64,000 bases of DNA. Source: Candidatus Heimdallarchaeota archaeon. Its GTDB lineage: Archaea; Asgardarchaeota; Heimdallarchaeia; Heimdallarchaeales; Heimdallarchaeaceae. Both the position numbers and the translations under genes were made by a program. The stretch covers positions 88,977 to 152,976 of the forward strand of contig JABCTC010000001.1 in NCBI GenBank assembly GCA_018238545.1. Direction: 5' to 3'. Under the pieces are notes generated by a model. It was not told where the DNA came from and ran no database searches. It saw only the letters and a list, made by a program, of their open reading frames with translations. The first letter of the stretch is position 1; every line of letters begins with the position of its first letter. Below are positions 37,142-45,343 of the stretch, in pieces.

Positions 37142-37536
37142 AACTTAAGTTCATCGAGTAAACTATCTATTTCATCATCTTCATCAGAACTTTCTTCTGT
37201 TTCCTCTTCACTTGTTTCGTCTTCTATCATGACTATAACTGGTATTCTCTGATCTTTCAGATAGTATTTGTATGCTTCTCTGTCTCCCAGAGCATCTAAC
37301 ATACTACCTGCTAACTCACTATAAGCATCATCTAGAGTTACGATTGAATCCTGTGTTTGTTGCCAAGTGTAAAATTCGCTTTTGTTCGCATGAAAGTATG
37401 TGACCATTTCCTTAGGATTGAAAAATTTCTTTTCGATATCATCTCGTATAGATGTAAGTTTGAAGAGGTTGAATCGATATTTTTCTAACATATGCCCACT
37501 TTTTTCCAAGTAATCCTTGAAAGTAATTTCTTGCAT
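37138..37536 (-). CDS. Unknown small protein with acidic tail
   Basis: This 132-aa protein is soluble. Residues 1-105 are mixed helical (LEKYRFNLFKLTSIRDDIEK, WQQTQDSIVTLDDAYSELAG) and the last 25 are almost all Glu, Asp and Ser, ending in DSLLDELKF, which could be a partner-binding tail. It diverges from the unknown three-gene operon at 37629 across 92 bp, so they may share control. Family not recognised. Confidence 0.6.
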   Translation of the reverse strand: MQEITFKDYLEKSGHMLEKYRFNLFKLTSIRDDIEKKFFNPKEMVTYFHANKSEFYTWQQTQDSIVTLDDAYSELAGSMLDALGDREAYKYYLKDQRIPVIVMIEDETSEEETEESSDEDDEIDSLLDELKF

Positions 37537-37628
37537 GAATCAATATAATTTTCTTTGAATATAACTTATTCGGCTTAAATACATAAGATAGAGGTAAATT
37601 TCTTAAATAGTTCATATAATGTCCTCTC

Positions 37629-38138
37629 ATGTTTGATAATCTAGAGTTACCTTCAAGTATGGTAGATTACCTAATTTCAATAACACCAATTCTAGGAATA
37701 TCTGGGACATTAGACAATTATGCAATGTATGTTTTTAGCAAATATTTTGCGCTATCTGATAATAAGATACTACTCCATTTTGAAGAATCAGATGTCCCAG
37801 AAACGATTAGTTTGAACATTCTTCGTAAAGGAGACGACAATACTGTCATTTCTGGTTACAAGAATGAGAAACTAGACCAGAAGCGTTTAGAAACAGCTAA
37901 AGTCCTCAACAATCCATATTATGTACACTCTGTGATAACTTTTGAAGTTAAGTTTGAAGAAAAGCTAGATTATCAAGAAAATGAAACATTAGCGATCTAT
38001 AAAGTAGTAGCAGCGTTTGGAGTTGCAGGATTGGATCCCACATTCAATGATAAAGTTACATTAGCAAAAACTTTTGAAATAATGTCATTATCGGCTGTAG
38101 ATAACTATATTATAGAGCGAAAAATAGAAAATTGTTGA
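37629..38138 (+). CDS. Unknown protein, first gene of a three-gene operon
   Basis: This 169-aa soluble protein of mixed alpha/beta composition has no motif I know. The C-terminal third (ETLAIYKVVAAFGVAGLDPTF) is the most ordered-looking part. The next gene begins right after its stop, so the genes are translated together. Domain identity unknown. Confidence 0.65.
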   Translation: MFDNLELPSSMVDYLISITPILGISGTLDNYAMYVFSKYFALSDNKILLHFEESDVPETISLNILRKGDDNTVISGYKNEKLDQKRLETAKVLNNPYYVHSVITFEVKFEEKLDYQENETLAIYKVVAAFGVAGLDPTFNDKVTLAKTFEIMSLSAVDNYIIERKIENC

Positions 38139-38147
38139 GTGAATCGA

Positions 38148-38510
38148 ATGCCTACACGAAGTAGCAAGAAATACGTGAAATATGAGCTTAGTTACAAACA
38201 AAAACGAAAACTCCTTAAGCTCTCAACTAAGCACGAAATTGATCCAGAAAACATTATCTTGATTATTGAAGAATTCTTTGATGAATGGTCTGAAAACACT
38301 AATAACATCAGCTGGCAGACTGTTTTAACTTACTTAAACATAAAAATACTTAACAAACGCATAAACAATATGTCAGATGAAATTGTTGAAATAAAGAAGA
38401 AGAATACTACCCAGAAAAAGATGTTAGTCGAATATGAAGATGATTATTTAGCATTGATAGAGTTAGGGAAAGCTCTTGAATCCTTAACAAAGATTGGTGA
38501 TCAAGCATGA
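38148..38510 (+). CDS. Unknown coiled-coil protein, second gene of the operon
   Basis: About 120 aa, basic at the N terminus (TRSSKKYVKYELSYKQKRKL) and helical throughout, with a coiled-coil-like stretch (ILNKRINNMSDEIVEIKKKN). The ATG at 38148 follows GAGTGA; a GTG at 38139 directly abuts the upstream stop. The gene overlaps the third by four bases. The composition suggests a nucleic-acid- or partner-binding subunit, but no family is recognised. Confidence 0.6.
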   Translation: MPTRSSKKYVKYELSYKQKRKLLKLSTKHEIDPENIILIIEEFFDEWSENTNNISWQTVLTYLNIKILNKRINNMSDEIVEIKKKNTTQKKMLVEYEDDYLALIELGKALESLTKIGDQA

Positions 38511-38929
38511 AGAAAAAACAAACTTTCAATATTCATCTTCCTGATACAATTTCAGAGCAAATAGATGACATAGAAAATGTTGTGGATAACTTTCTTTCAA
38601 ATTTCAAGTATCTTGAGAATCTTGAACTTGATGATTTAACTAATGAAGAGAACCTAGAACTGGATCTAACCCGATTATCTGAAGAATTTAATCAGATAAG
38701 TCAAGTTTATGGCAAACTTCGTCAAGAATATGGTGTTTTGAATTTCCATGGTAATGAACTTTATACAAGAAATACTTTAACAGGATTGAAACTAGGTCTT
38801 GTGACTGGTAAACTTGAAAGAGCAAAATCTATCTGGGGAACTCAACTAGCTTTGGATTATGATGCTGCAAAAGAACTTATACAATATTTCTTTGACAGGT
38901 ATCTTAAGAAAAGTGAAGATGATGATTAA
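38507..38929 (+). CDS. Unknown acidic helical protein, third gene of the operon
   Basis: This 140-aa acidic protein (IDDIENVVDNFLSNFKYLEN) has a second helical region rich in Leu and Gly (LTGLKLGLVTGKLERAKSIW). It overlaps the second gene by ATGA and converges with the antiporter gene by four bases. A basic second subunit and an acidic third one suggest a complex. No function can be assigned. Confidence 0.6.
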   Translation: MKKKQTFNIHLPDTISEQIDDIENVVDNFLSNFKYLENLELDDLTNEENLELDLTRLSEEFNQISQVYGKLRQEYGVLNFHGNELYTRNTLTGLKLGLVTGKLERAKSIWGTQLALDYDAAKELIQYFFDRYLKKSEDDD

Positions 38930-40425
38930 TTCGAATTTGAATTAATCTTTTCATCGTTTTCTTCCTTTAGTTTACTCTTCTGTTGTTCTGTTTTCTCTTT
39001 GCTATTGTCCTCTCCATTTTCTTTCTCTTCTTTTGATTTAGGAGATCGAAAAGCAAATCTAAGAAGTAGTGGTGTTAGAAATACAGTTACAAGTACGATT
39101 AATATTGTTATTGAATATAAATCTCCAGCAAGTTCTTGAATATCAGAAGAGAATTTAACTGCTTCAGTTAGACCAATAGCTGCAATAATTAGAGTAATTT
39201 CACCTTTTGGCATCATTCCTAGAGAGATTTTTCCTGAAGAAATGATATTTGGTTTAATTGTATTTTCCCATGTAATATCCTTCTTCTTAGAGATCTTTTC
39301 AATATTTTCTTGGTCTGAAGAATTCGATTTGCTCCTAGTTTTCTTAATTGATCTTACCAGTCTCTCTCTCAATGGGTTTGTAGAAAACATCGCTCCAGTG
39401 AAAGACCCGATCATTTTAGCAAAAATAGCTATTGGAATGATTACCAAATAGATATAATTGAATTCTACGAGAATGAAAGAACTACCGACAGAGAAGAAGA
39501 ATAGAGGTATCAATGATCCTTCTCCGAATTTTATGAAGGTTTCAAGAGGTTCTTTCATTAAGAACTTAACCCTTTGCATACCAATTCCTAATAGAAATGC
39601 CCCAATAGCTGCGGATATTCCTAGATATTCTGCAAAGAAGGCTATAACTAATAACAAACCAAATAGTATTCCTACAAACAAATAACTTGTTGAAGTTACA
39701 GAAAAAACTCTGAACCTATTTTCTAGAAATTCTATTAGTTTAGGTAATAAATAGAGGACAATTATTACTAATACTATTATAAACCCTACTTGGATCAGAA
39801 TGTCCCATACAAGTCCTAAACCTGTTCCAGAAGAACCTGAGAATACAATTCCTGATACAATTAGAAGTAACAGCATTGCTAAAAAGTCATCAAACACGGC
39901 TAAACTTAGTAATGTTTGACCTTCTTTTGAATTGAGCTTTTTCATATTACTGAGAGTTCTAACTGTAGTTCCAATACTTGTAGGTACGAAAATTAAAGCA
40001 AAGAAAGCTGCAACACCTATATTTTTTTCACCAAAAATTTCACCAATCAAGAAGTAACCTACAAGTACACCCAAACTGTAAGTAATTGTAACATCTGTAA
40101 AAGAAATCAAAATGTTTCGTTTCCCAGCTTTTCTTAGCTCTGAAGTTTTAATTTCAGAACCAACAATAAATAATAGCAATAGAATACCAATTTGAGCAAA
40201 GGGTTCAATTCCTTCTGCCATATCTGCAAAACTGTAAGTAAAATTCTCACCAATACTAAATTCTTCTATACCAAACAGAAAGAATATAGGCCCTCCTAAA
40301 AGTAAACCTGCAAGAAGTTCTCCGATTATTGAAGACAACTTTAATTTCTCGAATAACTCACCAAAAATTCTTGCAATTAGAACTGCAAAACCAATGTAAA
40401 GAAAAATGATGAAATGGAAACTCAA
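38926..40425 (-). CDS. CPA2-family cation/proton antiporter
   Basis: This 499-aa membrane protein has about 12 segments. PTSIGTTVRTLSNMK precedes the antiporter Asp-Asp motif AVFDDFLAML, typical of electrogenic Na+/H+ antiporters such as NapA. A hydrophilic loop and a highly charged C-terminal tail (residues about 465-499) follow the membrane region. The gene is downstream of a CBS-domain gene (40488-40976), an arrangement repeated at 41077-42830. It probably exchanges Na+ or K+ for protons. Confidence 0.85.
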   Translation of the reverse strand: MSFHFIIFLYIGFAVLIARIFGELFEKLKLSSIIGELLAGLLLGGPIFFLFGIEEFSIGENFTYSFADMAEGIEPFAQIGILLLLFIVGSEIKTSELRKAGKRNILISFTDVTITYSLGVLVGYFLIGEIFGEKNIGVAAFFALIFVPTSIGTTVRTLSNMKKLNSKEGQTLLSLAVFDDFLAMLLLLIVSGIVFSGSSGTGLGLVWDILIQVGFIIVLVIIVLYLLPKLIEFLENRFRVFSVTSTSYLFVGILFGLLLVIAFFAEYLGISAAIGAFLLGIGMQRVKFLMKEPLETFIKFGEGSLIPLFFFSVGSSFILVEFNYIYLVIIPIAIFAKMIGSFTGAMFSTNPLRERLVRSIKKTRSKSNSSDQENIEKISKKKDITWENTIKPNIISSGKISLGMMPKGEITLIIAAIGLTEAVKFSSDIQELAGDLYSITILIVLVTVFLTPLLLRFAFRSPKSKEEKENGEDNSKEKTEQQKSKLKEENDEKINSNSN

Positions 40426-40487
40426 ACTGTTTTCCTCCGAGAAATATAATATACATCAATTTTTTCAGCGGATTTTCGTTTTATCAT

Positions 40488-40976
40488 TTACTCAACCTCT
40501 TCATCATCACATGCACAATCCCAACGAGATTTAACTTCACCAAGAATGTCCATTAAAGCAATTACTCCAAGAATTTCTCCTTTACGATCTTTAACTCTAG
40601 GTAAAAATACCGTGTCATGAATTTCCATAAGATTCGCAACAGTACTAATTTCATCATCATCTTTGATTGGTGGCAACTGTCTTTTTGCTAAATCACATGC
40701 TGTGATACATGATAGAACTCTTGAACGCATCAAAGCGTCATGAATATCTGTTTTCCTTTTTTGTAAGAGGGGCAAAATGTCTTTTATTGTCAACACTCCT
40801 GTGTATTTACCATCTTCGTCGACCACAATAGTTATTGGAGAAGTGTCATTCAGGAATGAATCAATCAATTCCATGCAACTCAAATCTTCATGAATAGTTG
40901 GAACTTTTCTAATAGGAAATTCGGTGACCTTCATCTCTTTGATTGATGAGAATATCTCTTCCATTGTCTCGTCCAT
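40488..40976 (-). CDS. CBS-domain protein linked to the antiporter (copy 1)
   Basis: This 162-aa protein with two CBS motifs (SPITIVVDEDGKYTGVLTIK and DRKGEILGVIALMDIL) shares the internal signature ACDLAKxxLP with 42330-42830. CBS pairs bind adenine nucleotides. It lies 62 bp upstream of the antiporter on the same strand, so it may be a separately encoded regulatory subunit. The C terminus has a Cys-rich end (WDCACDDEEVE) absent from the paralogue. Confidence 0.8.
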   Translation of the reverse strand: MDETMEEIFSSIKEMKVTEFPIRKVPTIHEDLSCMELIDSFLNDTSPITIVVDEDGKYTGVLTIKDILPLLQKRKTDIHDALMRSRVLSCITACDLAKRQLPPIKDDDEISTVANLMEIHDTVFLPRVKDRKGEILGVIALMDILGEVKSRWDCACDDEEVE

Positions 40977-41076
40977 ATGTGCTTAATATTGGTATTAAAA
41001 ATAAATCTTTCTAAAAATAGAATATATTTTTTACAATGATTGATAAAACTATTAAAATAAGAATATTAGTGAGGAT

Positions 41077-42330
41077 TTATTGGCTATTGCTTTCCGTGAT
41101 TTCTATTATCTCGTCTACTGGAGTATCTGGTTCTAGTACCTTCTTTTCTCTGAAAACCAGTTTTAGTAGTAATGGAGTTATAAGTACAGTTACTAACACT
41201 AATAGAATTGCCATAGAAAAAATATCTTGAGTAAATATTCCATTTAACAATCCTATTTCAGCAATAATAATCACGATCTCTGCTCTAGGCATCATTCCAA
41301 CAGATAATTGGGCTGATTCTATGGGTTTGAACCCAATAATAGAACCTCCAATAAATGTTCCTAAAGCTTTTGAACCAATAGCTATGGGGATAATTAAAAG
41401 ATTCACTAAAGTGAAAATTTTCCAGTCAAGTTGAAAAGTGGCACCCACCGTGAAGAAGAAGAGGGGAATGAATACACCCTCACCAATTTTCACAAAAGTT
41501 TCTTTGATTTCCTTAACTATTATAGAATTTCGTTGTAAAGAAAGCCCTAATAGAAATGCTATGATCGCACCTGAAAAACCCAAAAAACTTGCAAAGAATG
41601 ATAAAGAAACTAGTAATGCAAAAATGATGCCTATCGAAAAATGTTGAGTAGAGGAACGAGAGAAAATATTAAATCTCTTCTCTAGAAACTTTAGTATTTG
41701 TGGGATTATTAGTACTACAACAACAATAAATATCGCTAAATATAGGATTTCAAGCCAAGGGTTCACTTCAGGATTTGGAAACAAAGTACCTCCTAAAACA
41801 AGAACGAGAATTAAAGCTAGAAAATCGTCTAAAACTGCTACCGATAGAGCAGCTCTGCCTACCCTTGTGTCTAATTTTCCTAAAGCACTTAGGGTTCTAA
41901 CTGTAACACCAATACTAGTGGCTGTAAATAATAATCCAAAGAAAAGAGCAAATTTGTAATCTTGTTTAATTAAAAAGTACCCAGTAAGAAACCCTCCAGC
42001 TAAGGCTGCTAAAACCTCAGTAATTGATATCGTAAGACATTGTTTACCTATTTTTCTTATATCTTTAATATTTATTTCCAAACCAACAATGAATAATAGT
42101 AAAAGTATACCTATTTGAGAAAATTGCTGCAACGTACCAGCATCCATGAAAAATGAAACATCTACACCAATCAACAGGAAAAGCGGTCCTCCTATTAGTA
42201 TTCCTGCAACTAACTCTCCAACAATCGCAGATAATTTCATCCTCTCAAAAAATTCACCAAATAATCTAGCCGAGAAAAGACCTATACCTATAAATAATAG
42301 AATATGGGTGATTTCAAGGCTTTCAACCAT
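41077..42330 (-). CDS. CPA2-family cation/proton antiporter (second)
   Basis: This 417-aa protein with about 12 membrane segments has FTATSIGVTVRTLSALGKLD followed by the Asp-Asp motif AVLDDFLAL. It is a paralogue of 38926-40425 and lacks the long charged loop and tail. Its start overlaps the stop of the CBS gene by one base (TAATG), so the two are translationally coupled. Likely a Na+(K+)/H+ antiporter. Confidence 0.86.
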   Translation of the reverse strand: MVESLEITHILLFIGIGLFSARLFGEFFERMKLSAIVGELVAGILIGGPLFLLIGVDVSFFMDAGTLQQFSQIGILLLLFIVGLEINIKDIRKIGKQCLTISITEVLAALAGGFLTGYFLIKQDYKFALFFGLLFTATSIGVTVRTLSALGKLDTRVGRAALSVAVLDDFLALILVLVLGGTLFPNPEVNPWLEILYLAIFIVVVVLIIPQILKFLEKRFNIFSRSSTQHFSIGIIFALLVSLSFFASFLGFSGAIIAFLLGLSLQRNSIIVKEIKETFVKIGEGVFIPLFFFTVGATFQLDWKIFTLVNLLIIPIAIGSKALGTFIGGSIIGFKPIESAQLSVGMMPRAEIVIIIAEIGLLNGIFTQDIFSMAILLVLVTVLITPLLLKLVFREKKVLEPDTPVDEIIEITESNSQ

Positions 42331-42830
42331 TATGTTTCACCCGTTCGAACTATATTGTGTTGTTTTTTAATCTCTCTACATTTTAAAATCAAATCTTTTT
42401 GTAAAATGACTCCTTGTAGTTCTGATTCCTTTTTTGAGATAGCTCTAGGCAGAAAATTTGTCTCATATTTCAACATTAATTCTGCAATTTCTTCTAATTT
42501 AGTATCATCATAAACATAAGGCAGATGAGTTTTAGCTAAATCACAAGCTCTGGTCGTAGATAACATTTGGCTTCTAGAAAAAGCACTTCGAATATCAGAG
42601 TGTTTAGGTAAGAAAAGCCCAAGAAGATCTCTTAGTGTAATAAATCCTCTAGATATGCGTTTCAGGTTGATAACATGAATTATTGGAGTTTCTTGATTAA
42701 GAATCACAGAAAATATGTCGAAACATTCGGTATCTTCTATAACAGTTTTAATAGGTCTTAAAGGGAAGTTACATGCCTCTAACTCACTAAGTTTGGTGAG
42801 TAAACCTTGTAAAGAAATATCCTTATCCAT
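42330..42830 (-). CDS. CBS-domain protein linked to the antiporter (copy 2)
   Basis: This 166-aa paralogue of 40488-40976 shows RACDLAKTHLP and two CBS-like segments (TPIIHVINLKRISRGFITLR and ELQGVILQKDLIL). It is directly coupled to the antiporter gene, which supports a regulatory role for that transporter. It starts with ATG 42830. Confidence 0.78.
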   Translation of the reverse strand: MDKDISLQGLLTKLSELEACNFPLRPIKTVIEDTECFDIFSVILNQETPIIHVINLKRISRGFITLRDLLGLFLPKHSDIRSAFSRSQMLSTTRACDLAKTHLPYVYDDTKLEEIAELMLKYETNFLPRAISKKESELQGVILQKDLILKCREIKKQHNIVRTGET

Positions 42831-42954
42831 ATTAACGCATAGTCGTGTGATTTTTTATATGTTTCGCCAAAAGGAATAGAAAGAAAAAATGAAGGAAGTT
42901 CTATTAGGTAAATTCCTAATTAGGTTCAAAGGTTCCATCCTATTTCTGATTTTT

Positions 42955-43332
42955 TTATTCTATACTTATTGTATTTTTGGCAAAAATTTTCCTCACTTTA
43001 TCTGATCTTAGTAAGGTTCTTATGAACTCAATGAAAAGACATAAGCCTATAGTAAATGCTAAAATCATCATCCAGTCTCTACCAGTTAGGAAGTAGAAAT
43101 AACCCTCAGAAAAAGAACTGAAAATAACTCCTAAAGGTTTAACGTACAAAGTAGTGATTAATAAAACCCAAGATATTAGGATAGCTCCAATCATATGTTT
43201 ATTTTTAAAAGGATTTGATTTGAAAAGTGACGTATCATTGTCATTTCTCGCTATGAAAATAAACCATAATTCAAAGGATAATGTAGTGACAAAAGCTAAT
43301 ACTTGTGCATAAGCAACAATATTCTTTTTCAT
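42955..43332 (-). pseudogene. C-terminal remnant of a P-type (Ca2+-type) ATPase
   Basis: The 125-residue frame matches only the last transmembrane region of cation-transporting P-type ATPases: AYAQVLAFVTTLSFELWFIF, then SNPFKNKHMIGAILISWVLL. The phosphorylation and ATP-binding domains are absent. It is joined by an ATGA overlap to the truncated antiporter upstream. It looks like the end of a gene left by a deletion. Confidence 0.72.
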
Positions 43333-43970
43333 GAAAACTTGATAGGCTGAGGTAGGATCTGCGCTACTCCTATTTCACTAAAGAAAACGGTTGCCATATC
43401 AAGAAAATCAAACCCGTTGCCGCTAATACTACTCATAGTAATCCCTTTTGATACTTGAACAAAAATAACAGAAGCTATATCATCAAGTGCAAGAATTACA
43501 AGGATTGCGGTAGTTAAAACACCTGCTGCTTTATATTCCCATAATACTTCAGTGGTTGCTGCTGGTGCAGTTGCAGCTGCTAGTGATCCTAAAATGAGAG
43601 CTGAATAAAAATTCATATCTGTGAGAAAATATACTGCAGTCGTTACTATTACGAGTGTACCAAGTGTATCAGCTAAGAGAATAAGAAACATTTTCCTGTC
43701 CATTTTTTTCAAGGTTTGCCAGGATAATTCCGCGCCGATATTAAATCCAATCAACCCTAGTGTAATAGTTATTATGTGTGGCGTGATAACATTGACCATA
43801 TCTGTTTGCATGAAAGGAAAAATACTTCTGTTAACAAATCCGATTAGATAACCAATGATTATGAACCCCAAAACTTTAGGAATATGTAACTTTTTTAATA
43901 CTCTCGTACCGAGTAAACCTACAATTAAAATTAACCCAATCTCCGATAGCATGACCCCTATTTCACTCAT
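43329..43970 (-). pseudogene. N-terminal half of a cation/proton antiporter
   Basis: The 213-residue frame covers only the first six or so membrane segments of a CPA antiporter. It includes ATAPAATTEVLWEY and the Asp-Asp motif LALDDIASVIF, then breaks off. Family members are about 400 aa, so the ion-binding half is incomplete. The break abuts the ATPase remnant, so a deletion between two transporter genes fits best. Confidence 0.72.
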
Positions 43971-44325
43971 ATGTTTGTATCACCCTTCGTTTTATTTAAT
44001 AACCTTTAGAATATAACATATACAGGTGATTAGTTCATATAATGATAGTCTTATTTTTATCACTATACTTTGTTTAAAACAATAATTGTCTTATTAGTAT
44101 AATTTTAAGGTTATTCTTATGGTGATTCGCTAATACTTCCTCTTTTTCGTTAAACATTTAAAAGAATCGGTGTAGAAGTTAAAATTAGTGTGTTATACAT
44201 CAAAGCTTTCGTGTTTTTTAGTTGATATCAAAAAAACTGAAAAATATTTCTTGATCTCTTTGTTAAAGATAAAAAATGGTAACCTTTTAGGTTAAATTTA
44301 AAAATCTCCTCTTTTTTCTTCATCT
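43971..44325. other. Gene-free promoter region
   Basis: This AT-rich stretch lies between divergent genes. I see no coding frame or strong hairpin, only weak inverted repeats such as TAACC/GGTTA near 44281-44295. A TTAAATTTAAAAAT box just before 44305 fits a leaderless start for the hydrolase at 44326. Confidence 0.5.
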
Positions 44326-45159
44326 ATGAGTTCTGAATTCGAGAATATAGCAACTACACTATTCATTCAGGTTGGAGAAGGGGGAAAAGACAAAATTCGT
44401 GTTCTTTATTATGAACCTGAAGGAAAAATCAAAGATACCGTCGTCTTAATACCAGGATTTGGATCCTTACCTTCAGCATGGGATACCTTTCTAGATGAAA
44501 TGAAAGAAAACTATCGTATTTATGTTATAGAAACAAGAGAAAAACATACAGCAGAATTAAGCAAGAAACCTGAATTAAATGAAAAAAGATTCGCAAAAGA
44601 CATAGCAGACGCTATTGAATATCTGATGCTTGAAGACTATCTTCTTGTAGCCTCAAGCATGAGTGGAGCTTTTGTATTAGTTGCATTAAGCATGCAGCTA
44701 ATAAAACCTAGAAGAACATATTTGGTAGGGCCTGTTAGAAGGGTAGAGATCCCTGATTTTGCTTGGCCCTTTGCCTTCTTTGCTATTGGCCCTGTTTGGT
44801 ATTTGATACTTAAACCTCTGGTTAAACTTTGGCTCAAATATGTTTATCTTGATCGGACTCAAAAGGAACAAGCTAAAAAATACTTTGGTTACTTCGATAA
44901 TTACAATGTTCCTAGAGCTAGAAAGAGCATTCTTACTATGAGAAAATTCAGAATAACTGATGAAGATTTGAACAAGGTAGAAGCAAAATGTATCTTAATA
45001 GGAGCTGAAAAAGATAAAGCTCATGCTGCTGATATAACAATAGGTGTTGGGAAAGCAATTAAAGACTCTGAATACTATGATTTGGAAACTAATATTGCTA
45101 CTCACAGTACACCTTTTGTTGAACTTATTGAAGAATTGGAGCGCAAAGCAAAGAAGTAG
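44326..45159 (+). CDS. Alpha/beta hydrolase
   Basis: This 277-aa soluble protein has the hydrolase core: VVLIPGFGSLPSAWD as the oxyanion strand and LVASSMSGAFVLVA as the nucleophile elbow, where SxSxG replaces the usual GxSxG, with a plausible Asp in GAEKDKAH and a C-terminal His in ATHST. Substrate unknown. It begins near its predicted transcription start, so the message may be leaderless. Confidence 0.75.
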   Translation: MSSEFENIATTLFIQVGEGGKDKIRVLYYEPEGKIKDTVVLIPGFGSLPSAWDTFLDEMKENYRIYVIETREKHTAELSKKPELNEKRFAKDIADAIEYLMLEDYLLVASSMSGAFVLVALSMQLIKPRRTYLVGPVRRVEIPDFAWPFAFFAIGPVWYLILKPLVKLWLKYVYLDRTQKEQAKKYFGYFDNYNVPRARKSILTMRKFRITDEDLNKVEAKCILIGAEKDKAHAADITIGVGKAIKDSEYYDLETNIATHSTPFVELIEELERKAKK

Positions 45160-45343
45160 AATTGAATGTTATCAATACTAACTCTTGGTTAACATTTGCA
45201 ACTATAATATTAGTAAATGCAGATATTCTTGAAAAACAACAAGATAAAAAGTTTAAATAACACATCTTTATTTATTTCATATTAGTTTACCTTGTCACAC
45301 TCATATACAAAATTGAGAAAGTGCTGGTACCGGAGGATAAGAG

